From NCBI GenBank assembly GCA_001792895.1, contig MARA01000011.1, positions 1,302,001-1,366,000 on the forward strand: DNA of 64,000 nucleotides. The letters run 5' to 3'. The stretch's first letter is position 1. Each line of letters opens with the position of its first letter. Made by a program: the position numbers and the translations under genes. Of this stretch, positions 1 to 11,069 are shown piece by piece. Source of the stretch: Lentinus brumalis. Taxonomy: Eukaryota > Basidiomycota > Agaricomycetes > Polyporales > Polyporaceae. The notes below the pieces were generated by a model. The model ran no database searches. It was not told the DNA's origin and saw only the letters and a list, made by a program, of their open reading frames with translations.

Positions 1-323
1 CTCTGAGGACGCGCAGGTCCTCGGAGCCGCCATTCTTGCCGTCTCCCTCCTATTCTTGTCGCACTTGTTGCTACCCCGTCTGGAGACTGTGGCTAGGGAC
101 GACCAGGACTGCGGGGGTTGCAGTTGGGTGCGATGCACGTGAATCATAATGCAGAAGGTATGTCGCGCCGCACTATAACTGTGTCACAAACCCCAGAACG
201 CCCACAGGCAGCAATGGCTGGCCGCACAGAAGACACAGAGGCTCAGACGACTCCGACACGGAACGCGACCATCGTTCGAGCACTCGCTCCGACCCGTCGT
301 CGTCTCGTACGGGCGCGAGAGGC

Positions 324-3300
324 ATGAACGGACTCTCCGACCCCGACCTGCGCCGTGCAGCCTCTGTAGCGGACCTTCCAGATGCCGCACCCATCCATCC
401 CTACTGGGCTGCGAAACGCCACCTTACCTGTGGCAACACCACCCCTCCTCCCCCGGCACTCCCCAGATGATCCCGTGGCGGGCGGCCCCGGGGAAGATCA
501 AGACCGCACACGCTGCCCTCGTCCTCTGTCTAAACATTGACGTCGATCCCCCAGACGTCATCAAGACGAACCCGTGTGCAGTCCTTGAAGCGTGGGTCGA
601 CCCGCATAGCATGCCGTCTCACAAGGCGCTCGAAGTCATTGGTCAGAACCTGCAGCACCAGTTCGAAGGCCTGAACCCAAAGATATCATACAAACCCATC
701 CTGGACCCTTCGAAGGACGACTTGAAGCGCTTTTGTGCGAACCTGCGCAAGTCTGCTATGGATGACGCGGTTCTCTTCCACTACAACGGTCATGGTGTGC
801 CGAAACCGACACCCAGCGGCGAGCTGTGGTGCTTCAACCGGAACTACACGCAGTACATCCCCGTTGCGCTCCAGGAGATCCAGTCTTGGCTGCGTTCTCC
901 GTGCATATTCATCTGGGACTGTTCGGCTGCCGGTAATCTCCTCAGCAACTTCGTCAAGTTCGCCGAGCTGCGCGACAATGACGCGAAGCTGCATGGGGGT
1001 GGGTACCCTGAAGGTATGCCACCGTTCTCGGAGTGCATACAGCTCGCCGCGTGCGCTGCCGACGAGCAGCTACCATCATGTCCTGAGCTTCCCGCCGACC
1101 TCTTCACCTCTTGCTTGACGTCACCCATTGACATCGCATTGCGCTACTTCCTCCTCACGAACCAGCTACCTAATGACATCTCCACGGACCAGGTCATGCA
1201 GCTGCCAGGCGACTTGAAGGACCGCCGCACGCCCTTGGGTGAGCTGAACTGGATATTCACCGCCATCACGGACACGATTGCATGGACAACGTTCCCTCGC
1301 GAGGTATTCACGCGATTGTACCGCTCCGACCTCCTCATCGCCTCCCTGTTCCGCAACTTCCTCCTCGCTGAGCGCATAATGAAGAACTATCATTGCACGC
1401 CACACACCTATCCCCCTCTCCCTTCGACCAACACGCACCCTCTCTGGGCGTCTTGGGACCTCGCAGTCGATGCCTGCCTTCGCCAACTCCCGGACCTGCT
1501 GAAGAACACGGAGCCCAGTATCGCGAAGGACGTCTCTCTTGGAGCGCGGAATAGACGGCAAGCTGCTAGGACCGACCCTGCGACCCAGCCCGGCGCATCG
1601 ATCAATCCCCATGAGAAGCCGTACAGTTACATCCCCAGTAGGTTCTTCGCCGACCAGCTCACCGCTTTTGAAGTCTGGATATCGCGTGGGGTTCCGCCCT
1701 CACAAAGCCTGGTCCACTCTCGCTCCCCGTCCATGTCCCTCCAGACCAGATTCCTAATCTGGACGGCCCCAGCAGTGTAGCTCCATACGTGGCGGGAAGT
1801 CTTGACCAAAGCGAACACCACCTCGTCCCTCGCAAGCCTCCAGATCAGCTCCCGATCGTGCTGCAGGTCCTGCTGTCTCAGCCTCACCGACTCCGCGCGT
1901 TGATTCTGCTGTCGCAGTTCATGGACCTTGGACCGTGGGCGGTGCACCTCGCGCTGACCATTGGTATATTCCCGTACATCGCGCGGCTCCTTCAGGCTGC
2001 GGGGCACGACCTGAAGCCCGTGCTCATCTTCATCTGGGCGCGGATATCGGCCGTAGACCCAAGCTGCCAGGTCGACTTGTACAACAACCAGGGGTATAAG
2101 TACTTCGCGTCTGCCCTAGTCGGGCAGGACGACCCTCGTCAGGGCGTCTTTCCGAACGGATCGGAGCACAAGGCGATGTGTGCCTTCATCCTGTCCACCA
2201 TCGCCAGGGATTACGCGCACGGCCAGAACGCTTGCTGGCGTGAACGCGTGTTCGATGCCTGTTTCGATCATCTGGACGAGGGCGACTTCTTACTTCGGCA
2301 ATGGTCCGCGCTATGCATCGCCCAGATCTGGGACGCGAACGACGAGATCAAGGTCTACGGCATGGAGCGCGACATGCAGGACAAGCTCATTGCGCTCCTC
2401 TCTGACGATTCCCCCGAGGTGCGGTCCGCTGCGCTCTACGCACTCAGCACGTTCCTCGGCGCATCGGGGTCCTCGGATCCGGACAAGCTGGGCGGCGGCG
2501 GGACTGGGACGATGTACCAGTTTGACGAGCGCGAACACTTCCGGAGGGAGGTCGCCGTTGTCACTGGTGCGGCGCTCGCTATCAAGGAGGACGCCAGCCC
2601 GATGGTCCGGAAGGAGCTCCTCGTCCTCATCAGCTGTCTTGTGAAGGAGTGGCGGGGGTACTTCATCGTTTGTGCATGGTTGTACTGGGAGGAGGACCGG
2701 CGGTGGAAGGAGGGCGAGGATCAACATCCGGACGACGGCCTCGCGGGCATGGCCATCGCAGATTGGCTCGAGAGCTACGGCGACGACGAAGACTACCGCA
2801 CCGAGAACCGAGTGTTCCTTTCGTCTTTCTTCACCATCTTCTCGATCTTGCTCGAGCTGTCAGTTGACCCCTACCATGAAGTCGCTACGAACGCGCAGAC
2901 GATTGTCGACTACATCATGGCGCTTCTGCTAGAGTCGCCCTTCACAAGGCTGGACAGCACGACACTGAACAGACCGCCCCATCACATGTCCGACTCCGAG
3001 TCGTCGCATTCCCAGGGCGATTTACGGCAGCGAGTTCCTTCGGACCAATCTTCGACACGCAACGGTCATACTACACCGTCGCAATCGAGTCGTCCTGCTT
3101 TGACCCGGAGCGAGACGGTGACTTCCACAATTTCCAGCGGCGTTAGTAACACGTTGCGCCGGACGTCGTCCTTTGCCAACGCGCTCAAGAGTCTAGCAGG
3201 CAACATTGCCTTTCCGTCTGTCGAGGACGGCCGGTCATCACCCAAGCCACCCCAACCTGCCGGGCAGGAACGGACGGAGATCGTGCAAGGTGTCTCGAGA

Positions 3301-5352
3301 CCGCCTTCGCCGAACCTCAACTACGCACAGTACACATCTCCCTACTCGCGGCCAGAAAGCCCCGATGATAACTACTCCCGAACGTCGACGCTCGTGTCGC
3401 ATGGATATCCCCAGCATTCTGCCGACCCTCCGCCCCCTTCGATGGACTTCTTGCCGTCGAACGTCATGGAAGCTCTGATGGAGGAGGACATGGAGCGGCT
3501 GAAGGCACGGCGACGTGTCGGTAATCACCCACGGCATGGTCATTCAACCCACAGAGATGGTTTTGGCGGCGTACCAAGTCCGTCCGGAAGCACATTCTCC
3601 ATGGACTCGAGTGTAATTATGGGCCTGGGTACCGGTAAAGGCATCCGCGATGTCCTTCCGCTGAAGAGCCGATTCTACGATTGGTGTTGCGAGTACTTCA
3701 AGGAACCGCAAATGAGGGTATGCGCCGCCCGTTGTTTCATTGTTGCGCCCGCTGACGATCATCACAGCAACCGGAGGTTGACGAGCCTGGCAGCGTGCAG
3801 TATAACTACCAGGTGTGGCGTCAGCAGCGGAACGAGCAGGTGTATGAGGCTACGGAGAAGCAAGCCCGCGAAGCGCGTGAGTATCGTCCGGCCACTCTTT
3901 GATCCGTTCTGTCAGAGATTGACATGAACTCCGTATGCAGCGCGCTGTCGTTGGGAGAAGCCAGTGAACACGATCCAGATCAACGGTCTTCCGTTGTCAC
4001 TGGCCTTCCACGCCTTCGATCCTCATCTCGTCATCGCCAATGAATCCGACATGATCACGTATGTTGCTTGCCACGATTGGATGGTTTGCGCTCTTGCTCA
4101 TGGAGATCTGTCAGTGTGTGGGATTGGATCAAGCGGAAGAGACTGAACAGGTTCTTCAACGGCAATCCTCGAGGCACGAGCATTACCTCGCTCCACATCA
4201 TCAATCAGGATGTGGGAGGAATCATCCTCACTGCCGCTGGTACGCCCCTCGAAGACCCGCTGTACATTCTGCATTTTGCTCACTCGTGCGTTACAGCGGA
4301 CGGCATGGTTCGGCTGTATCGCAACTATGATCCTTCGCTGTGCAGTGGCCCTGTGCAGATGGTTAGTGCTTTCCGGGGCCTAAGTGAGCTGCTGCCAGTC
4401 AAGCGCGGTAGCGGTGTGGTCACAGACTGGAGACAATATGGAGGAACGCTCATGGTCGGCGGAGACTCGCGTATCATCCGTGTATGGGACGCCCATACCG
4501 AGAGCCAGGTGATGGTACGTATACAACTCCCGGTCTCTTCCTGTGGTCCATGATCTGACCGTCCGTCTGTACAGGATCTTGACACGAACGCCGAGAGCCC
4601 CGTCACGGCGCTCGTCTCTGACAGCGGATCGTCCTCTGTGTTCCTGGCGAGCTTCGGTGATGGTGCTGTCAAAGTGTTTGACCGGCGGCAAGAGGAAGAG
4701 GATGCTGTCGTGAGGGAGTATCACCAACATTCGTCGTGGGTGCAAAATGTCAAGTGGCATCCAACGCTCGCCGGCCAGTTCCTTTCTGGAAGGTGCGTGC
4801 TCTATGTGACTGTGCTGCGTTGCCGGACACGGTGCTGATCTCGGTATGTGCTTCGACAGCGTCGACGGTGAGGTCAAGTTGTGGGATATCCGCGGAGGAG
4901 ACGCTCCCCTGCAAGGGTGGGATCTCTTCCCTCAAGGGCTCTCGGCGTTCGACGTCCACGAACAAACCGAGGTCTTCGCAGCGTATGTCAAAATCTTGCT
5001 GATCACTCGCTTCTTCTTACTGACGACGCCTTCCAGGACATCATCCCTCAGCCCTCCAATTGGAGGTCGCAACGAACCGAAGTGCGCTCGCTGGAGTCGA
5101 AGAGGGCGATTGGCTCGCTTACGGCGTCGCTCACGGTTCCTCCCCCGCGCGAGAGTATGACACCTTTTACGCCGAAGAGTAGCAGCCTCGCCTTCCACCC
5201 GCGTGAGATGGTGTATGGTGTCGGCTTCTGGGACGGCACAGGTGAGTGGCTGCGCCGATGTTCGGTCGTTGTCTCCATTAGGGGCTTACTGACTGTTTGT
5301 CGGTCCGTTCGCAGTTCGCATCATGGGCTGCAAGCTTTCATCAGTCTCATAG
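324..5352 (+). CDS. Raptor (KOG1/Mip1), scaffold subunit of TOR complex 1
   Basis: Raptor presents substrates to TOR kinase in TORC1 at the vacuole. The sequence shows the raptor N-terminal caspase-like domain (VDPPDVIKTNPCA near 550, HYNGHGVPKPTPSGELW near 780, IFIWDCSAAGNLL near 905). Next comes a HEAT-type helical region (PPDQLPIVLQVLLSQPHRLRA, 1840-1910; DDSPEVRSAALYAL near 2405), then a low-complexity Ser/Pro linker (2990-3600). A C-terminal WD40 propeller runs in several exons from 3960, with DGAVKVFDRR and VDGEVKLWDIRGG. The last exon, RIMGCKLSSVS, ends at TAG 5350-5352. Several GT-AG introns of about 50-60 bp are needed. A frame change near 1690 is solved by a 59-bp intron (GTGGGG...CTCCAG). 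The extreme N-terminus is uncertain: ATG 324 keeps the DPDLRRAASVADLPD frame open, but more exon may lie upstream. Family identity is firm; the exact start is not. Confidence 0.93.
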
Positions 5353-7012
5353 GCATAGATGCATAGATGCGTCCGCGATCTATTCGCAATGCTTTTCCAT
5401 CCTCATTCTCGACATCAACGTTCTTCTTTTTACTTTCGGCCTCGGATTCTGCTGTCGTTGTTCCGCAAAGTTCTGACTCATGCATTCGCTAACGGTATCA
5501 GGCTACGCCCTCAGACTGATAGGTCTCTCCATATTGTTGCATCCAATGTCCACCCGCATGCTTATATATAAGTAGTACTTGCCTTCAAGTTGTACCATAC
5601 CGAAAGTACATAATCTACACTCTCGTATCGTGTCGCCAGTTCGCAGGCTGTCCCCGTACGCCTACGCGCGTTTGTCTATTCCTGGTACCGAATCTGTAAC
5701 CACACATATGAGCTATGGACGCGTGGCGCTGATAGAGCGCAAAGAAGGTAGAGATGGTGAGCGTACATAGCTCCGTTGATTAATTGCGCACCGCCCATCC
5801 GGAGCGTCCAGTAGCCTCGCCGGTCAGCTTCCATGTCTGTTGTGTATGTCGAAATGCTGACAGACCTGACGTAAACCACTGCCTATAGCTTGTGATCGCG
5901 CTGGGGTTGACAGGTTCGTGATATCTCGGAGGAGGCATCCGCCAACGCAGGGGATCGACTCCAAGGCAAGGAGCGATGAGAGTGATGATCCCGATGAGGA
6001 GCTGAGACATAGTGTTCTGACATCCACCGCGGCCCGAGCGAGGCACCAGGTCGCTGTTACAGTGATAGATTAAGTATGTACGAAACTCGCAGGGCGGAAT
6101 CTAGAGAAGCACCGTAAGTCCCGTATACCACGGGTGGCTTGTCATATGTACTGCACGGACTGGCAGTAAGGAGTGATATCACCGCCCAGGACACCCGGGA
6201 CTCCGCGCCGTACGTACGAGCAACTGAATGAGTGTGTTCGGGGAGGTAAGTACTACACTGGTACGGTTATACTGTAGGCTAAGTACTTACTGCTACTCAC
6301 GCTATGTGGAACGATATGTCTGAATCAGATGGCAGTGTGTACGAGCACCAGCGAGGCTCGGAGAACACATTGGGTTGTCCATGGGTGCCTGATCAGCGTC
6401 GGCGTCCCGGAGTTGATCGAGCCAGGAACGGCACTTAACGCACCCCTCATCCAGATCCATCGCCCAGCCAGCGTCCGCTGTCACTACCAAGCACTTCAAG
6501 GTCAACATGAGTGGCTTGTATGCAAGCGTAATAGAGGGGCGTCGTAAGTATTCACCATATGTTGTGGCCAGTCAGAGCCGCATCGTCCATCGCCCTGCCT
6601 GCTCACCTTTGGCTTGTAGACGGCAGACCCTCCACCTCCAGATTACTCGTTGTCAACGCTACTTCTGCAGCGCAGTACAGAAGGTATCGATTGCTTTATA
6701 CAGTATCCGCAAATTGAAAGGGTGCGCCGATCGTGGTGTAACGCCGAGCCGCACTAGCCGGGTCCGCTCACGGCAGCACTGGCTGGCTGACATCGCTTGC
6801 AGAGACTGACAGATATCCGATCTTCTGGTCTCCTCGCACCATGTCCATGTCTCGATCGTGTACCAGCTCGCGAGCCTGGTGACCGGGAACCAAGGGATAT
6901 AAGCTTCAGGACCTCGACTCCTTCACCCCGATCCTCACGAGGGTTTTCAAGGGGCCTTCTCCTGCCAGCGTACCCGACACACGACTTCGCTCGACCTTAG
7001 ATTGTCCTGACC
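5353..7012. other. Intergenic, no convincing gene
   Basis: This 1.66-kb gap between Raptor and the first multi-TM gene holds only short ORFs in all frames, with no recognisable domain. A TATA-like GGGATATAAGC at about 6892-6902 sits 110 bp before the next start codon and is the likely core promoter of that gene. Confidence 0.5.
5780..6010 (-). CDS. Possible small ORF with hydrophobic N-terminus
   Basis: A 76-codon ORF starts MSQLLIGIITLIAPCLG, which resembles a signal peptide, and continues with a Pro/Arg-rich stretch (MPPPRYHEP). No family is recognised, no introns are evident and there is no conserved neighbour. It could be a small secreted protein or chance. I list it only because the hydrophobic start is the one coding-like feature in this gap. 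Confidence 0.15.
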   Translation of the reverse strand: MSQLLIGIITLIAPCLGVDPLRWRMPPPRYHEPVNPSAITSYRQWFTSGLSAFRHTQQTWKLTGEATGRSGWAVRN

Positions 7013-8301
7013 ATGTCTCCCCAGCCTGGCGTGTACTATGGACCGGACGAAGACGAGAACACGAAGGATTTAGAGCGGTACTTCATCGCCGGCGACTTCG
7101 TATGTGGCGTAGGCTACGGTAGGTGACAGCTGTCTCGCTGCTGTCATATCTAGTTCGACTCACGCACTCATACGGACCCACAGGGATCATGCTCGTGCTC
7201 TGGACGTCCTGTGTGCGCTACCTGTGGAGCCAGAGGCGACGTAGTCCGAAGACAACCCTCCTTCTGGTGTACTTGTGCCTCATCTTCGTAGTCGAGACGA
7301 TATTCTGCATCGTCCAGGCTCGTACTGTGCAGGTCATATACATCGAGAATCGCAACTACCCCGGAGGCCCCTGGCAATACTTCCTCGATACTCAGTATCT
7401 TGCGATCAACGTCATGTTCTATGCCACACTCTTCATACTCACCTTCCTGTGTGACCTCCTTGTGGTGAGCACTCTGTCCTGCATTACTGTTATCGCTCGA
7501 CTAACGATGATTGCAGCTCTGGAGATGCTGGGTGGTCTGGATCGCCGCCGGGCCTGCTATCGCATACGGGGTCATCGCTCTGCCAAGTGTCATGCTTCTT
7601 GCGTCGTTCGGTAGGTGGCACGGCCTCCCCGCCTGGATCATCAGCTGACTTCGGACTGCAGTCATGGGCACGCTATGGACGCTGCAATCCAGCCAGCCGA
7701 ACCTCTCAATGTACAGCGCTCAGCCACTGGCCTTTGGGATCGCATACTACACCCTCTCGCTCGGAGTGAACATCATCCTCACCTCCCTCATCATCCTACG
7801 CCTCATGTTCTACCGACGTACCCATCTCGCACATCTCCCTCCGCAGCACGCGAAGCAATACCTCTCGCTTGCTACCGTGATCATTGAATCCGCTGCCCTC
7901 TACTCCGTGTTTTCCGTCGCGTTCCTGGTATCGTATGCGATGCAGCAGCCCATCAACCAGATCTGGCTTGGGTTCGCCCAGGCTGCTCAGGTGTGTATAG
8001 AAGCATTTCTTCAAGTTGACCGCGAGTTGATATCCTGTTGCTGACTTCCGTTCGTTCCGTGTAGCAAATCTCCACCTACCTCATTGTTCACCGGGTCGCA
8101 ATAGGTACGGCATGGACCAGCAATGCGATGGAGTCGCACACCGTCACCGACTTCCACGCCGCAACACGTCCCGGGGACATGGGCCACGACCAAAAGCGCA
8201 CGGGACCGTCCAACGTACAGTTCACGTCTCAGTTCTCAGTTTCCGGCATCGTTTCGGAAACAAAAGCCGATGTAGAAGAGGTGACTGCTTCGGCGGTATG
8301 A
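7013..8301 (+). CDS. Fungal multi-TM membrane protein, copy A
   Basis: The product begins MSPQPGVYYGPDEDENTKDL and has about seven hydrophobic segments, for example IMLVLWTSCVRYLW, LLLVYLCLIFVVETIF, INVMFYATLFILTFLCDLLV, AYYTLSLGVNIILTSLIILR and SLATVIIESAALYSVFSVAF. The first donor (GGCTACG|GTAGGT) matches that of copy B. The last exon (QISTYLIVHRVAIGTAWT...) ends at TGA 8299-8301 with a polar cytoplasmic-looking tail. The layout (short acidic N-terminus, LW-RCW-VIW after TM3, Ser/Thr tail) resembles uncharacterised fungal seven-TM families (DUF6533/6534-like). A receptor role is inference. A close paralogue follows at 9380 and a decayed one lies at 60.9 kb; each time a Ran1-like kinase is convergent downstream. 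Confidence 0.82.
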
Positions 8302-9379
8302 TGGCTCCCTACGGCTTCACAAGTATTCTTATTAGCCTTGGCTTAATCTTCTCTGGCAATTCCGAGTAAGGGACAACATGCGCCCATCCCCATCCCCATT
8401 CCCCCTCTTCCTCTCTGCGATTTTTAGCGACGACATCGCAAGGCGATGTCTAGGTGGTGTATGTAATCTTGTAGGCTAGTGTACTTTACCTTACTCCTAA
8501 AATGTACTTAGCACTGCGCGCCTAAACCTCTTTCACCTCCAACCATCATCGTCACGACCATTAATGGGAACACTCACACAGACATTCGTCCCATGGGACC
8601 CTTGCCACTCGCGGTAGGTACTGTGGGCACTCATACAACGATCGATTTTCGCGGTTGACCGGTGATCCTCACTGCATGAACTCTACTTGATCTCCGGATC
8701 CGGAGCTGGACGGACCTTTAGGCTTCGACACGCACTGCTACAAGGCACGGCGGGGAAGCGCGACACAACACGTCTGGCGACGTGATTGCCATCTTCCATC
8801 ATCTGCTCGTGACGTTCCTTTGCCCTATCTGGTACGCTCCCTTCTATGTACATGCCTCGTGTGGCTAACGGCTCGTCTAAGTACCCCCGGCGTCGCTGGT
8901 TAGGATGCTAATTCAGGATTGCATTATCGCCTGTTGTCTTCAGGTGTACTCCAAACACAACTTCGGACAGCGGGCGGCAGCCACTGGATTGTTTATAAGC
9001 TCAGCAGCTTAGGGCCACAGGGTCCGACAGCGGTTGCGGCTGGTTGCAGTTTAGGCTCAGTGCTGCCTGTCACTTTGCGGTAATCCTTCTACGTTCGCTG
9101 CTCCGTAGTGTTCCGGCCTAGACATGTGCACATTCAACGAAGCCACCTCTGAATCGAACCAGGGACACTCGTCGGCCTTTGTGCGCCTGGGGAAGAGTAC
9201 GCTCCTGCGACCGGCACCGGCAGTTCTCATGGTCAAAGAGGCCGTGCTGTTCGGATGCAGAAGGAGTGTATGAAGTTCATTCATGGCGTCCGCTCGTTGT
9301 GGGCCAGCGCCGACTCACTTGCCAGAACGACACTCGGACATCTCACACCCTCCAACATCGCTCCGACGACGCAGCTAGC
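8302..9379. other. Intergenic between the tandem multi-TM genes
   Basis: About 1.1 kb without a supportable gene. A TATA-like TTTATAAGC occurs near 8992-9000, too far from ATG 9380 to assign as its promoter without a leader intron. Nothing else is recognised. Confidence 0.5.
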
Positions 9380-10630
9380 ATGACGCAGCCGTACTATGGA
9401 CCCGATGAAGATCAGGCAACGATCGACATCGAGCGTTTCTTCCTTGCCGGCGACTTCGTCTCCGGAGTGGGCTACGGTACGTCGCAGTGAATGCAGTCCG
9501 CTGGGTATACTGAATTCGTTGAACCGGACAGGTGTCCAGCTCGTTCTATGGGCATCGTGTGCATTATATCTCTGGAAGCAGCAGAAACGGGGGAGGAAGA
9601 CCGGCTTCCTCCTCTGCTACATCACGCTGCTGCTGATCGTCGAGACGGTATTCGGTATTGTCCAGGCTCGCACGGTCCAGGTGATTTACATCGACAACCG
9701 AAACTACCCCGGCGGCCCATGGCAGTACTTCCTGGATACTCAAAGTCTCGCTATCAACGTCATGTTCTACGCTACCCTGTTTCTTATCACCTTCTTGTGT
9801 GACCTCTTGGTGGTACGTGTTACTCATGCTTTTGAGAGCCATGCTCATGCTGATTGACTTTCAGCTCTGGCGTTGCTGGGTCATCTGGAGCGCCTCGGGG
9901 CGGAAGACCGCATATGCGGTGACGGTGTTTCCTGTCATCCTCCTCGTAGCGTCATTCGGTACGCTTTACTATATCTACGAGAGTACTTCGGCTAACGATT
10001 TGCTTACGGGCACAGTCATGGGCACTATTTGGACCCTTCAGTCTAGCCATCCCGGTCTCTCCATGTACAGCAAGGAGCCGCTCGCGTTTGGGACCGCGTA
10101 CTATACCCTCTCCCTCGGAGTCAACATCATACTCACCATTCTCATTGTCACCCGTCTGCTCATGTTCCGCCGCAGCCATCTCGAGCACCTGCCGGCTGAA
10201 CACTCGCAACAGTACCTGTCGATTGTGACGCTCATCATCGAGTCTGCAGCGCTGTACTCGTGCTTCGCCATCGCGTTCCTTGTCTCGTATGCACTCAACA
10301 GCCCCATCAACCAGATATGGCTTGGGTTCGCTCAGGCAGCACAGGTCAGTAACTGGTATTGGTTGCAATTGGGCCGAGGTTCGTGCTGACCGCGTTCTGG
10401 TCGTACAGCAAGTCGCTACGTATCTCATCATTTACCGGGTCGCGGACGGAAAAGCATGGACGAGTAGAACGATGAATGAGGCCGCTATGACGAGCATCAA
10501 ATTCAACGCGAGGAGTGCCGGGCAACGGGGTGGCACTGCGACAGTGGAGCTTACCACGGACTCATCCACGACTGGGGTCAACCTCGGCGGAGACGTAGAG
10601 TCTGCGGAGTTGGGGGAGAAGGAGACGTGA
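9380..10630 (+). CDS. Fungal multi-TM membrane protein, copy B
   Basis: This is a tandem paralogue of the 7013 gene. It starts MTQPYYGPDEDQATIDIERF and shares the exon structure and near-identical blocks: GIVQARTVQVIYI(D/E)NRNYPGGPWQYFLDTQ, INVMFYATLFLITFLCDLLV, LWRCWVIW, MGTIWTLQSSHPGLSMYS, AYYTLSLGVNIILTILIV and NQIWLGFAQAAQ. It ends at TGA 10628-10630 after a polar tail. All exons seen are open. Retained motifs in both copies, against many silent-looking differences, suggest both are functional, though I could not compute a substitution ratio. Function is unknown; a seven-TM sensor or transporter is possible. Confidence 0.82.
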
Positions 10631-11069
10631 CGCTGGGTGATTGACTTAGGTGCCCTTGACGACTCCCAATGATCATGCATGACTCCATCTGTGGTGGTAA
10701 ACTTACTGACCGTTTGCGCTCGTGTAGCAGAGCCCTCGAATGACATAAATTGGTACACGCTGCAGACTGATGGACATGACGAATGGTTTCTATTGGATTC
10801 CTTCCAGAGGAGTGTGCTGATGATGGATACAGCCATATAGGTCTATGAAATGAGATAGAGGAATAATGATAGGTGTAACGGGCACTTCTATGGTATGTAG
10901 TGATGACGGTGCCAGCAACGTCGATGATGGTGGTCAAGGGCATGCGACGGCTACTAGAAGGCAAACTGCTCGATATGGTGGCGAGCTATCAACAACTGCG
11001 GCGTGGACCCAAGGCTCCAATCCGCCTTCTCAATGTTCTTCGGCTTGCCAGAAGTCGTGCCCTCCGGGG

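Noticed and set aside
1680..1750. Apparent frameshift in Raptor
   Set aside because: A 59-bp GT-AG intron (GTGGGG...CTCCAG) joins the two frames cleanly, so no mutation is needed.
9145..9170. tRNA-like B box (GGTTCGATTC on the minus strand)
   Set aside because: Flanking bases do not form a T-arm and no acceptor stem could be found.
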